From the NCBI RefSeq assembly GCF_036053395.1, contig NZ_CP107942.1, positions 958,501-1,022,500 of the forward strand: a stretch of 64,000 bases of DNA. The letters run 5' to 3'. The notes beneath the pieces were generated by a model. The model was not told the origin of the DNA. It worked only from the letters and a program-made list of their open reading frames with translations, and did not search any database. The stretch comes from Actinoplanes sp. NBC_00393. GTDB lineage: Bacteria > Actinomycetota > Actinomycetes > Mycobacteriales > Micromonosporaceae. Positions 25,126 to 33,801 of the stretch are shown here, in pieces (position 1 is the first letter of the stretch; each line of letters opens with the position of its first letter). The translations under genes were made by a program, and so were the position numbers.

Positions 25126-27030
25126 GTGGCAGGTCAGGCGCATACGCACGGCTCGCCGGAAAGCGCACGCGCCGTCGTTGACCGGGCGGTCGGGTTGCTG
25201 GCGGGCCGGGCCCGGTGCCGGCTCGCCGAGGCGCACCGGCACCTGCTGCGGATGGCGGCCGAGCAGCGGTGCGATGTGGCCGACGTGGCCGGCCGCGTGA
25301 TCCGGCTGTTCGACGGCGGGCCGCAGACCGCGGACCGGCCGTCGCCGGAGACGGCCCCGCAGATCGTCGCCGCTGCCATGGTCAACCCCGCGGTGGTCAG
25401 CCCGGCGCCGGCGCTGACCACGGCGGAGCCGCCGCCGCGCCGGTTCCGGCCGTGGCTCGCCACCGTGCAGGGCGTCCTGGACGCGCTGCCCGGCATGGCC
25501 GCGTTCTTCACCGCGGAACGCGACGACGCCGGCCGGCTGATCGACCTGGTGTGGGCGGCCTGCACCCCGGAGGCGGTGACCCCGGACGGCCGGCGCGGCA
25601 CGCAGCTGATCGGGCACCCGGTGAGCCGCTACTACCCGGAGGTGCTCGCCGAGCAGCGCTGGCACCTGTACCAGCGGGTTCTCGACCGCGGTGAGCCGGC
25701 CGACGTCGGGCCGGTCCGGATGGGGGAGGGCGAGTTCACCGTACGGGCCCGGCCGCTCGGCCCCGGCCTGCTGATCAGCTGGGAGCGCCGCGACGACCCG
25801 GACCACGAGGTGGACCGGCTGGACGGCATGGAGCAGCTCGGCAACCTGGGCTGGGGCGAGTGGGACATGATCAGCGGCGAGATCTACTGGTCACCGCAGC
25901 TGTACCGGATCTACGAACGGGACCCGTCGCTCGGCCCGCTCAAGCAGGAGGAGGCGGCGGCCCTGGCGGTCGCCGACGACGTGCCGCTGCGGACCGCCGC
26001 CCAGGAGTCGTTCCGGCGCGGCCAGCGGGTCGACGTCGTGCACCGGGTGCGGATCGGCGGGCGGGTCAAGCATCTGCGGACGGTCGCCGACGCGGTCCGT
26101 GACACCGAGGGCCGGCCGCTGCGCCTGTACGGCGTCGTCCAGGACGTCACCGAGCAGCAGGCCGGGGCGGAGCGCCTGGCCGAGGTGGAACACCAGCTCG
26201 ACGAGCAGAGCCGGACCCTCGCCGCGGAACACGACCTGGCCGGCCGCCTGCAGCGGATCATCCTGCCGATCCCCGAGGAGCCGATCGACCTGCCCGGGCT
26301 GCGGGCGGCGATCCGCTACCTGCCGGCCGGCGACGACACCCTGGTCGGCGGCGACTGGTACCACGCGGCGGCGCTGCGCGACGGCTCCGTTCTGCTCGCC
26401 GTCGGCGACGTGGCCGGCCACGGCACCCAGGCGGCGACCACGATGGCCCAGCTGCGGCACGCGCTGCGCGCCCTCAGCATCCTCACCAGCGATCCCAGCA
26501 CGCTGCTGGCACAGCTGAACCGGCTGACCTGCGAGCTGGGGCACGAGTCGCCCGAGCTGGCCGCCACCGCGGTGATCGCCCGGTTCGATCCGCGCCGGCG
26601 GGAGCTGGTCTGGGCCCAGGCCGGGCATCCGCCGCCGCTGCTGAGCCGGGGTGGGCGTACCGCGCCGCTGGCCCGGCCCGCGGGGCCGTTGCTGGGCGTG
26701 GTCGAGGACGCGACGTACGCCGGCGCGGTGACCGAGTTCCGCGCCGGCGACGTCCTGCTGCTCTACACCGACGGGCTGGTCGAGCATCGCCGGCGCAGCC
26801 TCGACGCCGGCCTGGACGCGGTGATCGCCGCGGTCGACGACGCGGTCCGCGCCTCCCCGCAGCAACCCCTGGCCGAGCTGCTGGCCCGCCTGCGCCGCGC
26901 CAACCCGGACGACGACACCTGCATCCTGGCGGCCCGCCCGAGCCGCCGTCGTTCGCCGGGCACCACCCCTTCGTCAATGGGCAAAGTCGGACGTATGTTG
27001 CATTCCGGTGCGGGTACCAGCACTGAATGA
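25126..27030 (+). CDS. ANTAR-PAS-SpoIIE (PP2C) regulatory phosphatase
   Basis: The protein has 634 residues from the GTG at 25126, chosen because GGGGAGG lies just upstream. An ANTAR-like RNA-binding domain (about 10-60) has the pattern ARAVVDRAVGLLAGRARCRLAEA then H-LLRMAAEQRCDVADVA. PAS-type sensory segments follow (about 105-225 and 235-350, the second with WGEWDMISGEIYWSPQLYRI and a VVQDVTEQQ end). A short coiled coil leads to a SpoIIE/PP2C phosphatase (about 390-615) with GGDWYHAA, LAVGDVAGHGTQAA, LYTDGLVEHR and NPDDDTC. The metal-binding Asp residues are present. Such proteins usually dephosphorylate STAS anti-anti-sigma factors. The ANTAR fusion is unusual. The next gene overlaps by four bases. 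Confidence 0.85.
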   Translation: MAGQAHTHGSPESARAVVDRAVGLLAGRARCRLAEAHRHLLRMAAEQRCDVADVAGRVIRLFDGGPQTADRPSPETAPQIVAAAMVNPAVVSPAPALTTAEPPPRRFRPWLATVQGVLDALPGMAAFFTAERDDAGRLIDLVWAACTPEAVTPDGRRGTQLIGHPVSRYYPEVLAEQRWHLYQRVLDRGEPADVGPVRMGEGEFTVRARPLGPGLLISWERRDDPDHEVDRLDGMEQLGNLGWGEWDMISGEIYWSPQLYRIYERDPSLGPLKQEEAAALAVADDVPLRTAAQESFRRGQRVDVVHRVRIGGRVKHLRTVADAVRDTEGRPLRLYGVVQDVTEQQAGAERLAEVEHQLDEQSRTLAAEHDLAGRLQRIILPIPEEPIDLPGLRAAIRYLPAGDDTLVGGDWYHAAALRDGSVLLAVGDVAGHGTQAATTMAQLRHALRALSILTSDPSTLLAQLNRLTCELGHESPELAATAVIARFDPRRRELVWAQAGHPPPLLSRGGRTAPLARPAGPLLGVVEDATYAGAVTEFRAGDVLLLYTDGLVEHRRRSLDAGLDAVIAAVDDAVRASPQQPLAELLARLRRANPDDDTCILAARPSRRRSPGTTPSSMGKVGRMLHSGAGTSTE

Positions 27031-28283
27031 TCCGTTACGGGGACGAGGTGGCGTCCATCGCCCGGCCACTGCGCGACCCGGGCGACCTGGAGATCCTCCT
27101 GGACCGGGCGGCCGGCGCGCGGGTCGTCATGATCGGCGAGGCCACCCACGGTACGCACGAGTTCTACGAGTGGCGCGCCGCGCTGACCCGGCGGTTGATC
27201 GCCGAGCGCGGCTTCTCCTTCGTCGCGGTGGAGGGCGACTGGCCGGACTGCCGGCGCGTCGACGACGCGGTCCGGGGCGGGAGCGACCCGCGTGACGCCC
27301 TGGTCCGGTACGACCGCTGGCCCACCTGGATGTGGGCGAACGAGGAGACCGTCGACTTCACCCGCTGGCTGCACGACCACAACGCGAAGCGGCCGGCCGA
27401 CGACCGGGCCGGTTTCCACGGCCTCGACGTCTACTCGCTCTGGCAGTCGATGCGGGAGATCCTGACCTGGCTGCGCGAGAACGACCCGAACCTGGTGCCG
27501 GCCGCGCTGGACGCCTACCGGTGCTTCGAGCCGTACGCCGAGGACCCGAACGCGTACGGCTGGGCCACCCAGTTCGTCCCGGCGAGCTGCGAGGACCGGG
27601 TCGTCGCCATGCTGACCACGCTCCGCGACCGGGATTTCGGGGTGTGGCAGAACGCTGAGGTCGTTGCGGGTGCGGAGGGTTACTACCGGACCATGGTCCG
27701 CGGCGGCCCGGAGGCGTGGAACATCCGGGACCGGCACATGGACCAGACCCTGGCCCGCCTGCTCGACCGCTACGGCCCGGCGTCGAAGGCCGTGGTGTGG
27801 GCGCACAACACGCACGTCGGCGACGCCCGGGCCACCGACCAGTCCGAGTACGGCGAGGTCACCCTGGGACAACTCGCCCGCGAACGGTTCGGCGACGATG
27901 AAGTGGTCCTGGTCGGCTTCGGCACGTACCGGGGAAGTGTGGTGGCCGGACCGGCCTGGGGCGCCCCGATGGAAGCGATGCCCGTGCCGCCGGCGCGGGC
28001 CGGATCGCTGGAGGAGGTGCTGCATCTGACCGCGCCCGAATGCGGCGTCTTCGTCTTCCCGCCCGGCCCGGACGGGCCGGACCTGCTCACCACCGTGCTG
28101 CCGCACCGGGCGATCGGCGTGGTGTACCGGCCGGAGCGGGAACGCTGGTCCAACTACGTGCCGACGGTCCTGGGGGAGCGGTACGACGCGTTCCTCTGGT
28201 TCGACGGGACGCGCGCGCTGCGGCCGCTGCACACCCTCCGGGTCGACTCCAGGGAACCGGAGACATTCCCCAGTGGAGTGTGA
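27027..28283 (+). CDS. erythromycin-esterase family protein
   Basis: This 418-residue protein has the hallmarks of the EreA/EreB-like superfamily: IGEATHGTHEFYEWR with the catalytic His and Glu (about 33-47), VEGDWPDCRRVD, and VVWAHNTHVGDARATDQ. True erythromycin esterases open the macrolide lactone ring. Most actinomycete relatives, including those with this 'GEATHGT..F..WRA' pattern, have unknown or other substrates, so resistance should not be assumed. The ATG overlaps the phosphatase stop by four bases (ATGA), which implies a joint transcript and possibly joint regulation. The frame ends with an unconserved tail at ETFPSGV. Confidence 0.85.
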   Translation: MIRYGDEVASIARPLRDPGDLEILLDRAAGARVVMIGEATHGTHEFYEWRAALTRRLIAERGFSFVAVEGDWPDCRRVDDAVRGGSDPRDALVRYDRWPTWMWANEETVDFTRWLHDHNAKRPADDRAGFHGLDVYSLWQSMREILTWLRENDPNLVPAALDAYRCFEPYAEDPNAYGWATQFVPASCEDRVVAMLTTLRDRDFGVWQNAEVVAGAEGYYRTMVRGGPEAWNIRDRHMDQTLARLLDRYGPASKAVVWAHNTHVGDARATDQSEYGEVTLGQLARERFGDDEVVLVGFGTYRGSVVAGPAWGAPMEAMPVPPARAGSLEEVLHLTAPECGVFVFPPGPDGPDLLTTVLPHRAIGVVYRPERERWSNYVPTVLGERYDAFLWFDGTRALRPLHTLRVDSREPETFPSGV

Positions 28284-28456
28284 CATCCATAAAGGGTCGC
28301 TTAATTGGATCTTCTTTTTGCCGCAAACGGTGAGTACACATCGGATTCGCGGCCACGCATCTGTGTACCTGGATACGGATACAGATTGCCGTGATCAGTT
28401 TTAGGCTGAGTTCCCACGATCAAGAACAATGATCAAGAAAAGGGAACTGGGGTGCC
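28284..28456 (+). promoter_or_regulatory. AT-richer promoter region with inverted and direct repeats
   Basis: No gene is seen. The segment is markedly less GC-rich than its surroundings. It contains the inverted repeat GTACACA (28334-28340) / TGTGTAC (28362-28368), and two copies of GATCAAGAA just before the ribosome-binding site of the hydrolase gene. These may be regulator sites for the secreted hydrolase. Confidence 0.45.
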
Positions 28457-29566
28457 ATGAAAACGATCACCAGGGTCCTGCTCGCCGTGTTGGTGGCGGT
28501 GGCCGGAACGACGGCCGCGACCAGCACGGCGGCGAGCGCGGCGCAGCTGCCAGGCTTCGTCCTCACCTCTTCGGCCGCGGCCCTCCCGGCCGAATTGGCC
28601 CCACTCGCCACCGGCAAGCGGATCCAGTACGTGTCCACCAACGTCAATGGCAGTCTGACCACCGCGACCGGTCTGGTGCTGACGCCGAAGACCGGAAAGA
28701 AAAACAAGATCGTCGCGTGGGGTCACGGCACCACCGGACTCGCCGACAAGTGCGCCCCGTCCACGAATCAGGGCGTGTTCTGGCCCGAGGCCCGGGTCGC
28801 CGTCGCCGAACTGCTGAGCCGCGGATGGACCGTGGCGGCGCCCGACTACCCGGGACTCGGGACTGCCCTGCCGCACCCGTACCTGGTGGGGGCCAGCGAG
28901 GGCCGGTCCCTGATCGACAGCGTGAAGGCCGCCCGTAACCTCGACGCCGCCCTGTCCACCCAGTACGCCATCGACGGCCACTCGCAGGGCGGCCAGGGTT
29001 CGCTCTTCGCCAGCCAGCTCGCCCCGTCCTACGACGGCAACCTGGTGCTGAAGGGCACGGCCAGCATCGCCCCGCTCTCCAACGCCGACGTCCTGGCCCC
29101 GCTGATCCCCGGCTCACCCGCCCAGGGCTACCTGGTGATGGCCCTGTACGGCATCAACGCCGTCGAACCCGCGTTCCAGCCGTTCACGTACCTGGCTCCC
29201 CAGGCCGAGGCGAAGGTCGGCGTGCTGCAGACCGGCTGCCTCTACGAGATCCTCGACGCCTACGACGAACTCACCGCCGCCCAGCTGCTGACCGGCGGCA
29301 CCGTCCACCCGACGATCATCAGCAAGTTCCGGCAGTACCTCAACCCGGGCCGCACCTCCCCGAGCGCGCCGGTGCTGATCGTGCACGGCACCGCCGATCA
29401 GGACGTGCCCTTCTTCCTCTCCGAGGACTACCTGGTCCCGCAGCTGAAGAAGGACTACCCGAGCATCCCGGTGAAGTTCGTGCCGCTCGAGGGCGCCACC
29501 CACGACAGCGCCGTCATCGAGTCGGCCGATCTCGTCGCCGACTGGATCGCCGCCCGCTTCGCCTGA
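28457..29566 (+). CDS. secreted alpha/beta hydrolase (lipase-like)
   Basis: This 369-residue protein has a Sec signal peptide (about 1-29, cleavage near ASA-AQ). Its alpha/beta-hydrolase fold has the oxyanion region AWGHGTTGLADKCAPS, the nucleophile elbow DGHSQGGQG (Ser near residue 178), the acid region VLIVHGTADQDVPF and a C-terminal His in LEGATHDSAV. This pattern matches the secretory lipase/prolyl-type hydrolase group of actinomycetes, which act on esters. The real substrate is unknown. Two Cys (in KCAPS and TGCLYE) may form a disulphide, as expected for a secreted enzyme. AAGGGAACTGGGG precedes the ATG. It converges on a methyltransferase gene, with a terminator hairpin between. Confidence 0.85.
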   Translation: MKTITRVLLAVLVAVAGTTAATSTAASAAQLPGFVLTSSAAALPAELAPLATGKRIQYVSTNVNGSLTTATGLVLTPKTGKKNKIVAWGHGTTGLADKCAPSTNQGVFWPEARVAVAELLSRGWTVAAPDYPGLGTALPHPYLVGASEGRSLIDSVKAARNLDAALSTQYAIDGHSQGGQGSLFASQLAPSYDGNLVLKGTASIAPLSNADVLAPLIPGSPAQGYLVMALYGINAVEPAFQPFTYLAPQAEAKVGVLQTGCLYEILDAYDELTAAQLLTGGTVHPTIISKFRQYLNPGRTSPSAPVLIVHGTADQDVPFFLSEDYLVPQLKKDYPSIPVKFVPLEGATHDSAVIESADLVADWIAARFA

Positions 29567-29603
29567 CCCCGTTCACCCGCACCCATTCAAACGCACCCAT
29601 ACC

Positions 29604-29632
29604 GGAGCCCGGCGGCGATCCCGCCGGGCTCC
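29604..29632. terminator. bidirectional terminator hairpin
   Basis: GGAGCCCGGCGG (29604-29615) and CCGCCGGGCTCC (29621-29632) form a perfect 12-bp stem with loop CGATC, between the convergent hydrolase and methyltransferase genes. Confidence 0.85.
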
Positions 29633-29639
29633 ACCCGTT

Positions 29640-30422
29640 TCACCCCGGCCGGTGGGCGTTGATCAACCGGATCGTGGTGGCCAGCTCCGGCGGCTCGGAC
29701 AGGACAGTGGCCAGCTCGGCGAGCAGGTCGCCGCGGCGCTCCGCCGGCACCCGGCGCACCAGTTCCCGGCCGTTGTGCGAGCCGACCCACGCGAGGAAAT
29801 GCTCGCGGTCGCGGAACTCACTGCGCACGGTCAGCTCTTCGACGCTCGTACCGAGGAATCCGGCCTCGCCCACCGCGGCGCGCAACCGGCCGGCATCCTT
29901 GAACATCTCCGCGAGCGCCATCTCCGGCGGCGGATCCACAGCGTGCCGCGCGACGGCCTGCATGGCCGCGCGATGCCGCGGGTCAAACTGGGCAAAGGCG
30001 CTGAAAGCCAGCGTTCCACCGGGTCGCAAGAGTTTGCGGTACGCGTGAAGCGCGGCGCCCGGGTCCGGCAGGAAGAAGAGCAGCAGCCCCGCGGTGATCA
30101 CGTCGAAGCTCTCGCCCGGGAAGTCCGGCGCCTGCGCATCCCCGACCAGGACCTGTACTTGCGGCAGATGGGCGGCCTCCGCGCTGGTCAGCGACACCAT
30201 GGCCGGCGCCCGATCGATTCCGGTCACCCGCCCCGATTCCCCGGCCGCCTCCGCCGCCGGGAAGAGCACCGCCCCGCGCCCGCACCCCACGTCGAGCACG
30301 CGATCCCCGCGGGTGATCCCCGCCGCGGCCGCCAGCGCCGCCCCCATCGGGGTGAAGAACTCCACGCCGAGCTGGTCGTAATCGGCGGCGGCCTCATCGA
30401 AGACATCCCTGTCAGAAGGCAT
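29640..30422 (-). CDS. class I SAM-dependent methyltransferase
   Basis: The 260-residue protein has the SAM-binding motif I RVLDVGCGRGAVLFPA (about 41-56), an acidic loop at the end of strand 2 (VTGIDRAPAM), VLVGDAQAPDFPGESFDVITAG, and the post-motif RPGGTLAFSAF. It resembles UbiE/type-11 methyltransferases. The substrate is not predictable. Its start overlaps the end of the upstream radical SAM gene by 11 bases on the same strand, so the two are co-transcribed. This pairing hints that both act on the same DNA- or metabolite-related substrate, but that is inference. Confidence 0.85.
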   Translation of the reverse strand: MPSDRDVFDEAAADYDQLGVEFFTPMGAALAAAAGITRGDRVLDVGCGRGAVLFPAAEAAGESGRVTGIDRAPAMVSLTSAEAAHLPQVQVLVGDAQAPDFPGESFDVITAGLLLFFLPDPGAALHAYRKLLRPGGTLAFSAFAQFDPRHRAAMQAVARHAVDPPPEMALAEMFKDAGRLRAAVGEAGFLGTSVEELTVRSEFRDREHFLAWVGSHNGRELVRRVPAERRGDLLAELATVLSEPPELATTIRLINAHRPG

Positions 30423-31470
30423 ACCGGATCTTAAGGTAGGGCGTGCGCTCGGCGATCAGATCGGTGAGAGCGCGGACGTACGAGCCTTTCGCGCCGGTCC
30501 GGTACCGGACGTTGAGGTCACCGTTCTGCGAGCGCTTCGGCTGCTGGAGTCCAGGTTGCCAGAGCAGCTCCTCGGCGCGCGGATGCCAGCCCAGGTTCAC
30601 CTCGTGCAGGCCCCGGTTGTGCGTCAGGAAGATGATCTCGGCGGCGAGCTGCTTCTTCGCCTCCGCGCCGAGGCCGGCGTCCAGGTGGTCGAGCAGGTCG
30701 GCCCAGTCCTCCAGCCAGCCGTCGCGGACCACCACCGGGCTGAAGTTGACGTGCACCTCGTACCCGGCCGCCACGAAATCGTCGATCGCGGCGATCCGCT
30801 CCGGGATGCTGCTGGTCCGGATGTCGAGGACCTTGGCGTCCCGCGGCGGCATCAGCGAGAACCGGATCCGGGTCCGCCCCTGCGGATCCCAGTCCAGCAG
30901 ATCCCGGTTGACGTGCTTCGTCGCGAAGCTGGCCTTCGCGGTGGGCAGCTCCCGGAACAGCGTCACCAGATCGCGGACGTTGTCGCTGATCAGGGCGTCC
31001 ACCGAGCAGTCCGAGTTCTCGCCGATGTCATAGACCCAGCTGTGCGGATCACACTCGTTCGGCTCCGGCTTGCTGCCCTGCCGGGCCACGTGCCGTCCCA
31101 GGTACGCCGAGATCTTCTCGATGTTCGCGAAGACGGTGATCGGGTTGCTGTACCCCTTGTGCCGCGGAACGTAGCAATAGGCGCAGGCCATCGCACACCC
31201 GTTAGCGGTGCTAGGGGCGATGAAGTCCGCCGACCGCCCGTTCGGCCGGGCGGTGAGCGTCTTCTTCACCCCCAGCACCAGGGCTTCCCGCTTGATCCGC
31301 ACCCAGCGGCGCACGTTGGTCTCATCGCCGTAGAGCTCCGGGATCCGCTGGTGACTCTCCACCTCGACGATCGTGGCGTCCGGATAGCGCTCGAGAACTT
31401 CCTTGCCACGAGGCAGTTCCGCCGCCGCCGGCTCCAGATAAATGCGGCGAATGTCCAGCAGGTCGGTCAC
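30412..31470 (-). CDS. spore photoproduct lyase-like radical SAM protein
   Basis: The protein has 352 residues from the GTG at 31470. It contains the radical SAM [4Fe-4S] motif C-x3-C-x2-C in NGCAMACAYCYVPRHKGYSNP. It also has the SPL-type features IRFSLMPPRDAKVLDIRTSSI and VHVNFSPVVVRDGW, and a C-terminal NVRYRTGAKGSYVRALTDLI. Spore photoproduct lyase repairs thymine dimers of the UV-irradiated spore type. Actinobacterial relatives form a divergent clade whose repair activity is largely untested. There is no clear Shine-Dalgarno sequence; the start is chosen by conservation of DLLDIRRIYLEP. The methyltransferase follows with an 11-base overlap. The upstream side is a long repeat block. Confidence 0.85.
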   Translation of the reverse strand: MTDLLDIRRIYLEPAAAELPRGKEVLERYPDATIVEVESHQRIPELYGDETNVRRWVRIKREALVLGVKKTLTARPNGRSADFIAPSTANGCAMACAYCYVPRHKGYSNPITVFANIEKISAYLGRHVARQGSKPEPNECDPHSWVYDIGENSDCSVDALISDNVRDLVTLFRELPTAKASFATKHVNRDLLDWDPQGRTRIRFSLMPPRDAKVLDIRTSSIPERIAAIDDFVAAGYEVHVNFSPVVVRDGWLEDWADLLDHLDAGLGAEAKKQLAAEIIFLTHNRGLHEVNLGWHPRAEELLWQPGLQQPKRSQNGDLNVRYRTGAKGSYVRALTDLIAERTPYLKIRYAF

Positions 31471-31499
31471 TGGCCAATTGTCCGCTCTCCCCGCCCCCT

Positions 31500-32059
31500 C
31501 TCCAAACCACCCGCCGCCCCGAGCCACCCACGCCTGCCCGTGTCCTGCTCGCCAGACCACCCGCCGCCCCAGGCCTGCAGCGCCTGCCCGTGTCCTGCTC
31601 TCCCAGGGCCACCTGCCGCCCCACGCCAGCAGCGCCTGCCCGTGTCCTGCTCTCCCAGGGCCACCTGCCGCTCCAGGCCAGCAGCGCCTTCCCGTTGTGC
31701 TGCTGTCTCCAGTCGGCCCGCCGCTCCAGGCCGGCAGCGCCTGCCCGTGTCCTGCTCTCCCAGGGCCACCTGCCGCTCCAGGCCAGCAGCGCCTTCCCGT
31801 TGTGCTGCTGTCTCCAGTCGGCCCGCCGCTCCAGGCCGGCAGCGCCCGCCCGTGTCCTGCTGTCTCTAGACGGCCCGCCGCTCCGGGCCGGCAGCGCTTG
31901 CTCCCTCACCAAACCACCCGCTGCCCAAGGCCAGCAGCACCCGCGTATTTCGTGCGTGGGCGGCGGCTGGGGTGGGCGGGCCGCCGCTCAGGCGGGTTAT
32001 GCGGCGCGTATTCCGTGCGTGGGCGGCGGCCGGGGTGGGCGGGCCGCCACTCAGGCGGG
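31500..32059. repeat. intergenic tandem repeats (105-bp and 63-bp units)
   Basis: Two nearly identical 105-bp copies lie at 31651-31755 and 31756-31860, each made of two related half-units containing GCCGCTCCAGGCC and GCAGCGCC. From about 31940 a different unit begins, containing cgtgcgtgggcggcgg, with a period of exactly 63 bp (anchors at 31951 and 32014). This array continues beyond the IS at 33819 and 33882. No gene is evident; frames open through the repeats have no recognisable features. Confidence 0.85.
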
Positions 32060-32062
32060 TTA

Positions 32063-33801
32063 GGGCTCGTCGATTTTTAACTCGCTGTTTTGATCAAGGC
32101 GGGTGCGGTGAATCCGGCGGCGCGGGTGTGAGCGGCGAGGTCGGTGTGGTTGGTGAGGCGGATGTTGCTGGGTTCGATGGGGTGCTGGATTTGGGTGAGC
32201 AGGGTGCGGGTGTTGCGGATGGCGACGTTGATGGTGGTGCCGGCGACGCCGAACAGATCGGCGATGACCTTGCGGGGCAGTTGGTAGCGGTCGTGGAGCA
32301 AGGTGGCCAGTAGTTGGTGGCTGAGGGTGACGCGGATCTTGCGGCCGCCGCCGCGGGGCCGGGCGTGGCCGCGCAGGTTGTGCAGGAACGCTTCGTGTTG
32401 GGCTTGATGGGGAACGGTGAGCCGGTTGATCAGGTCGTTCCATGCGCTGTCGGGCATGCCGGTGATGGCCGGGTGCACCAGCGCGGCCAGGTGATGCAGC
32501 GGTGGTAGGGCTGTCGCGGGTTCGCCGGCGGGTGTGGCCGGGTCGGGGCGCAGGGTGTAGTTCCAGTCGCCGTGCCAGTCGTGACGGTCGATGGCCAGGG
32601 TGCTCATCTGCTCGTCGGTGATGACGACGCCGGTCGGGTAGTGGCCGGTGTCGAGTTCGGCGTGCACGCGCAGCCCGCTGCTGGTGGTGGTCGCGGCGAT
32701 CGTGTGGACGATGGTCTCGTGGCTGGTCAGGGGTCGTGCCCGCCAGTTCATCGAGATGTGGGCGAACAAGCGATGCTCGATACGGTTCCATTTACTGGTG
32801 CCGGGCGGGAAGTGGCAGACGGTGATCGGTAGCCCGATTTCGGCGGCGAGAGCGGCCAGATCCGTTTTCCAGGCGCGAGTGCGGTAGCCGTTGGATCCGC
32901 CGGCGTCCGCGGTGATCAAGAGCCGTCCGGCGTTCGGGTAGCGGTCACGGCCGTAGCCGTCCCACCAGCGGCGCAGAGTGGCGACGGCGAACGCGGCGGT
33001 GTTGTGGTCGGTGCCGACGGCGACCCAGCCGGTGTCGGCGGCCAGGTCGTAGACCCCGTAGGGGATCACCTGTCCCAGCTGCGGATCGGCGAAGTCGTGG
33101 GTGCGGACTACGGCCGGCTCACCGGCAGGCCGCCACTCGCGGCCCTTGTTCGCGAACGCGCCGACGAGTTCCTTCTTCTTCGTATCGACGCTGACGACCG
33201 GGTCACCGCTGGACAGATAATCCTTGACCTGCTCGTTGATGTAGCCGAACTGGGCGTCGCGGTCGGGATGGCGTCTGCCTTCCAGAGTCTTGGCATTGCC
33301 CTGAAGGCTGAATCCCTCACCGTGCAGCAGAGCAGCGATCGTGTCCGGCCCGGCCTTATGACCCCGCCCGGCCAGTTCCTGCGCAAGGTGGCGCAACGAC
33401 TTCGTCGTCCATCGCAGCGGCGACATCGGGTCCCCCCGCTCGTCCGGCTCGACCAGCCCCAACAACGCCGGCATCAGAGCGGGATCATGTTCGGTCACCG
33501 GCTTCCGGCCGCCACCGGCACGGCGGACCCGGCCCAGCGGCGCCACCCCGGCCTCCAACTCATCGACGCCCGCAGCCACCGTGCCCTCCCGGACCCCGGC
33601 AGCTCGCGCTACCGCCCGGATCCCGCCATGCCCCAGCACCCGAGCCTCAGCACCCAGCAGCAACCGGCGTTGCCGCTCGTCCAGATGCGGCAAGATCACC
33701 TCAAACTTCGCTGCCAGCCTGCCCCGTTCCTCCTCCGATACCGCCATAACAGATCAACGCATCGAAATCCGCCAAGCAACGGCTTGTTCTTCGACGAGCC
33801 C
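32063..33801. mobile_element. complete ISAzo13-family insertion sequence
   Basis: The 1739-bp element has 11-bp perfect terminal inverted repeats, GGGCTCGTCGA at 32063-32073 and TCGACGAGCCC at 33791-33801. It is flanked by TTA on both sides (32060-32062 and 33802-33804), a 3-bp target duplication. The insertion is within a 63-bp tandem repeat. After removing the IS plus one TTA (1742 bp), the 63-bp phase of the array is restored exactly (anchors 32014 and 33819 differ by 1805 = 1742 + 63). The element carries one intact transposase gene. Confidence 0.92.
32077..33747 (-). CDS. ISAzo13-family transposase
   Basis: This 556-residue transposase fills the IS. The N-terminal third has a helix-turn-helix-like part (ARVLGHGGIRAVARAAGV). 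The catalytic core has the three acidic positions in the usual order: VVSVDTKKKELVGAF (first Asp), LLITADAGGSNGYRTR (second Asp) and PPGTSKWNRIEHRLFAH (Glu). These three strings are distinctive of ISAzo13/Rhodopirellula-type transposases. The reading frame is intact and full length, so the element could be active. It starts with ATG at 33747 after GAGGAGGAACGGGG-like purine sequence and stops 14 bp inside the left inverted repeat. Confidence 0.93.
   Translation of the reverse strand: MAVSEEERGRLAAKFEVILPHLDERQRRLLLGAEARVLGHGGIRAVARAAGVREGTVAAGVDELEAGVAPLGRVRRAGGGRKPVTEHDPALMPALLGLVEPDERGDPMSPLRWTTKSLRHLAQELAGRGHKAGPDTIAALLHGEGFSLQGNAKTLEGRRHPDRDAQFGYINEQVKDYLSSGDPVVSVDTKKKELVGAFANKGREWRPAGEPAVVRTHDFADPQLGQVIPYGVYDLAADTGWVAVGTDHNTAAFAVATLRRWWDGYGRDRYPNAGRLLITADAGGSNGYRTRAWKTDLAALAAEIGLPITVCHFPPGTSKWNRIEHRLFAHISMNWRARPLTSHETIVHTIAATTTSSGLRVHAELDTGHYPTGVVITDEQMSTLAIDRHDWHGDWNYTLRPDPATPAGEPATALPPLHHLAALVHPAITGMPDSAWNDLINRLTVPHQAQHEAFLHNLRGHARPRGGGRKIRVTLSHQLLATLLHDRYQLPRKVIADLFGVAGTTINVAIRNTRTLLTQIQHPIEPSNIRLTNHTDLAAHTRAAGFTAPALIKTAS

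Noticed and set aside
27027..28283. Macrolide resistance gene
   Set aside because: The family motifs are present, but most actinobacterial members have no shown activity on erythromycin and no other resistance gene lies near.
30412..31560. Upstream start for the radical SAM gene at 31560
   Set aside because: The extra 30 codons lie in repeat sequence and are not protein-like; the GTG at 31470 precedes the conserved region.
32060..32791. Long alternative frame opposite or out of phase within the IS
   Set aside because: It is Arg/Pro/His-rich and out of frame with the clear transposase; it is a shadow of that gene.
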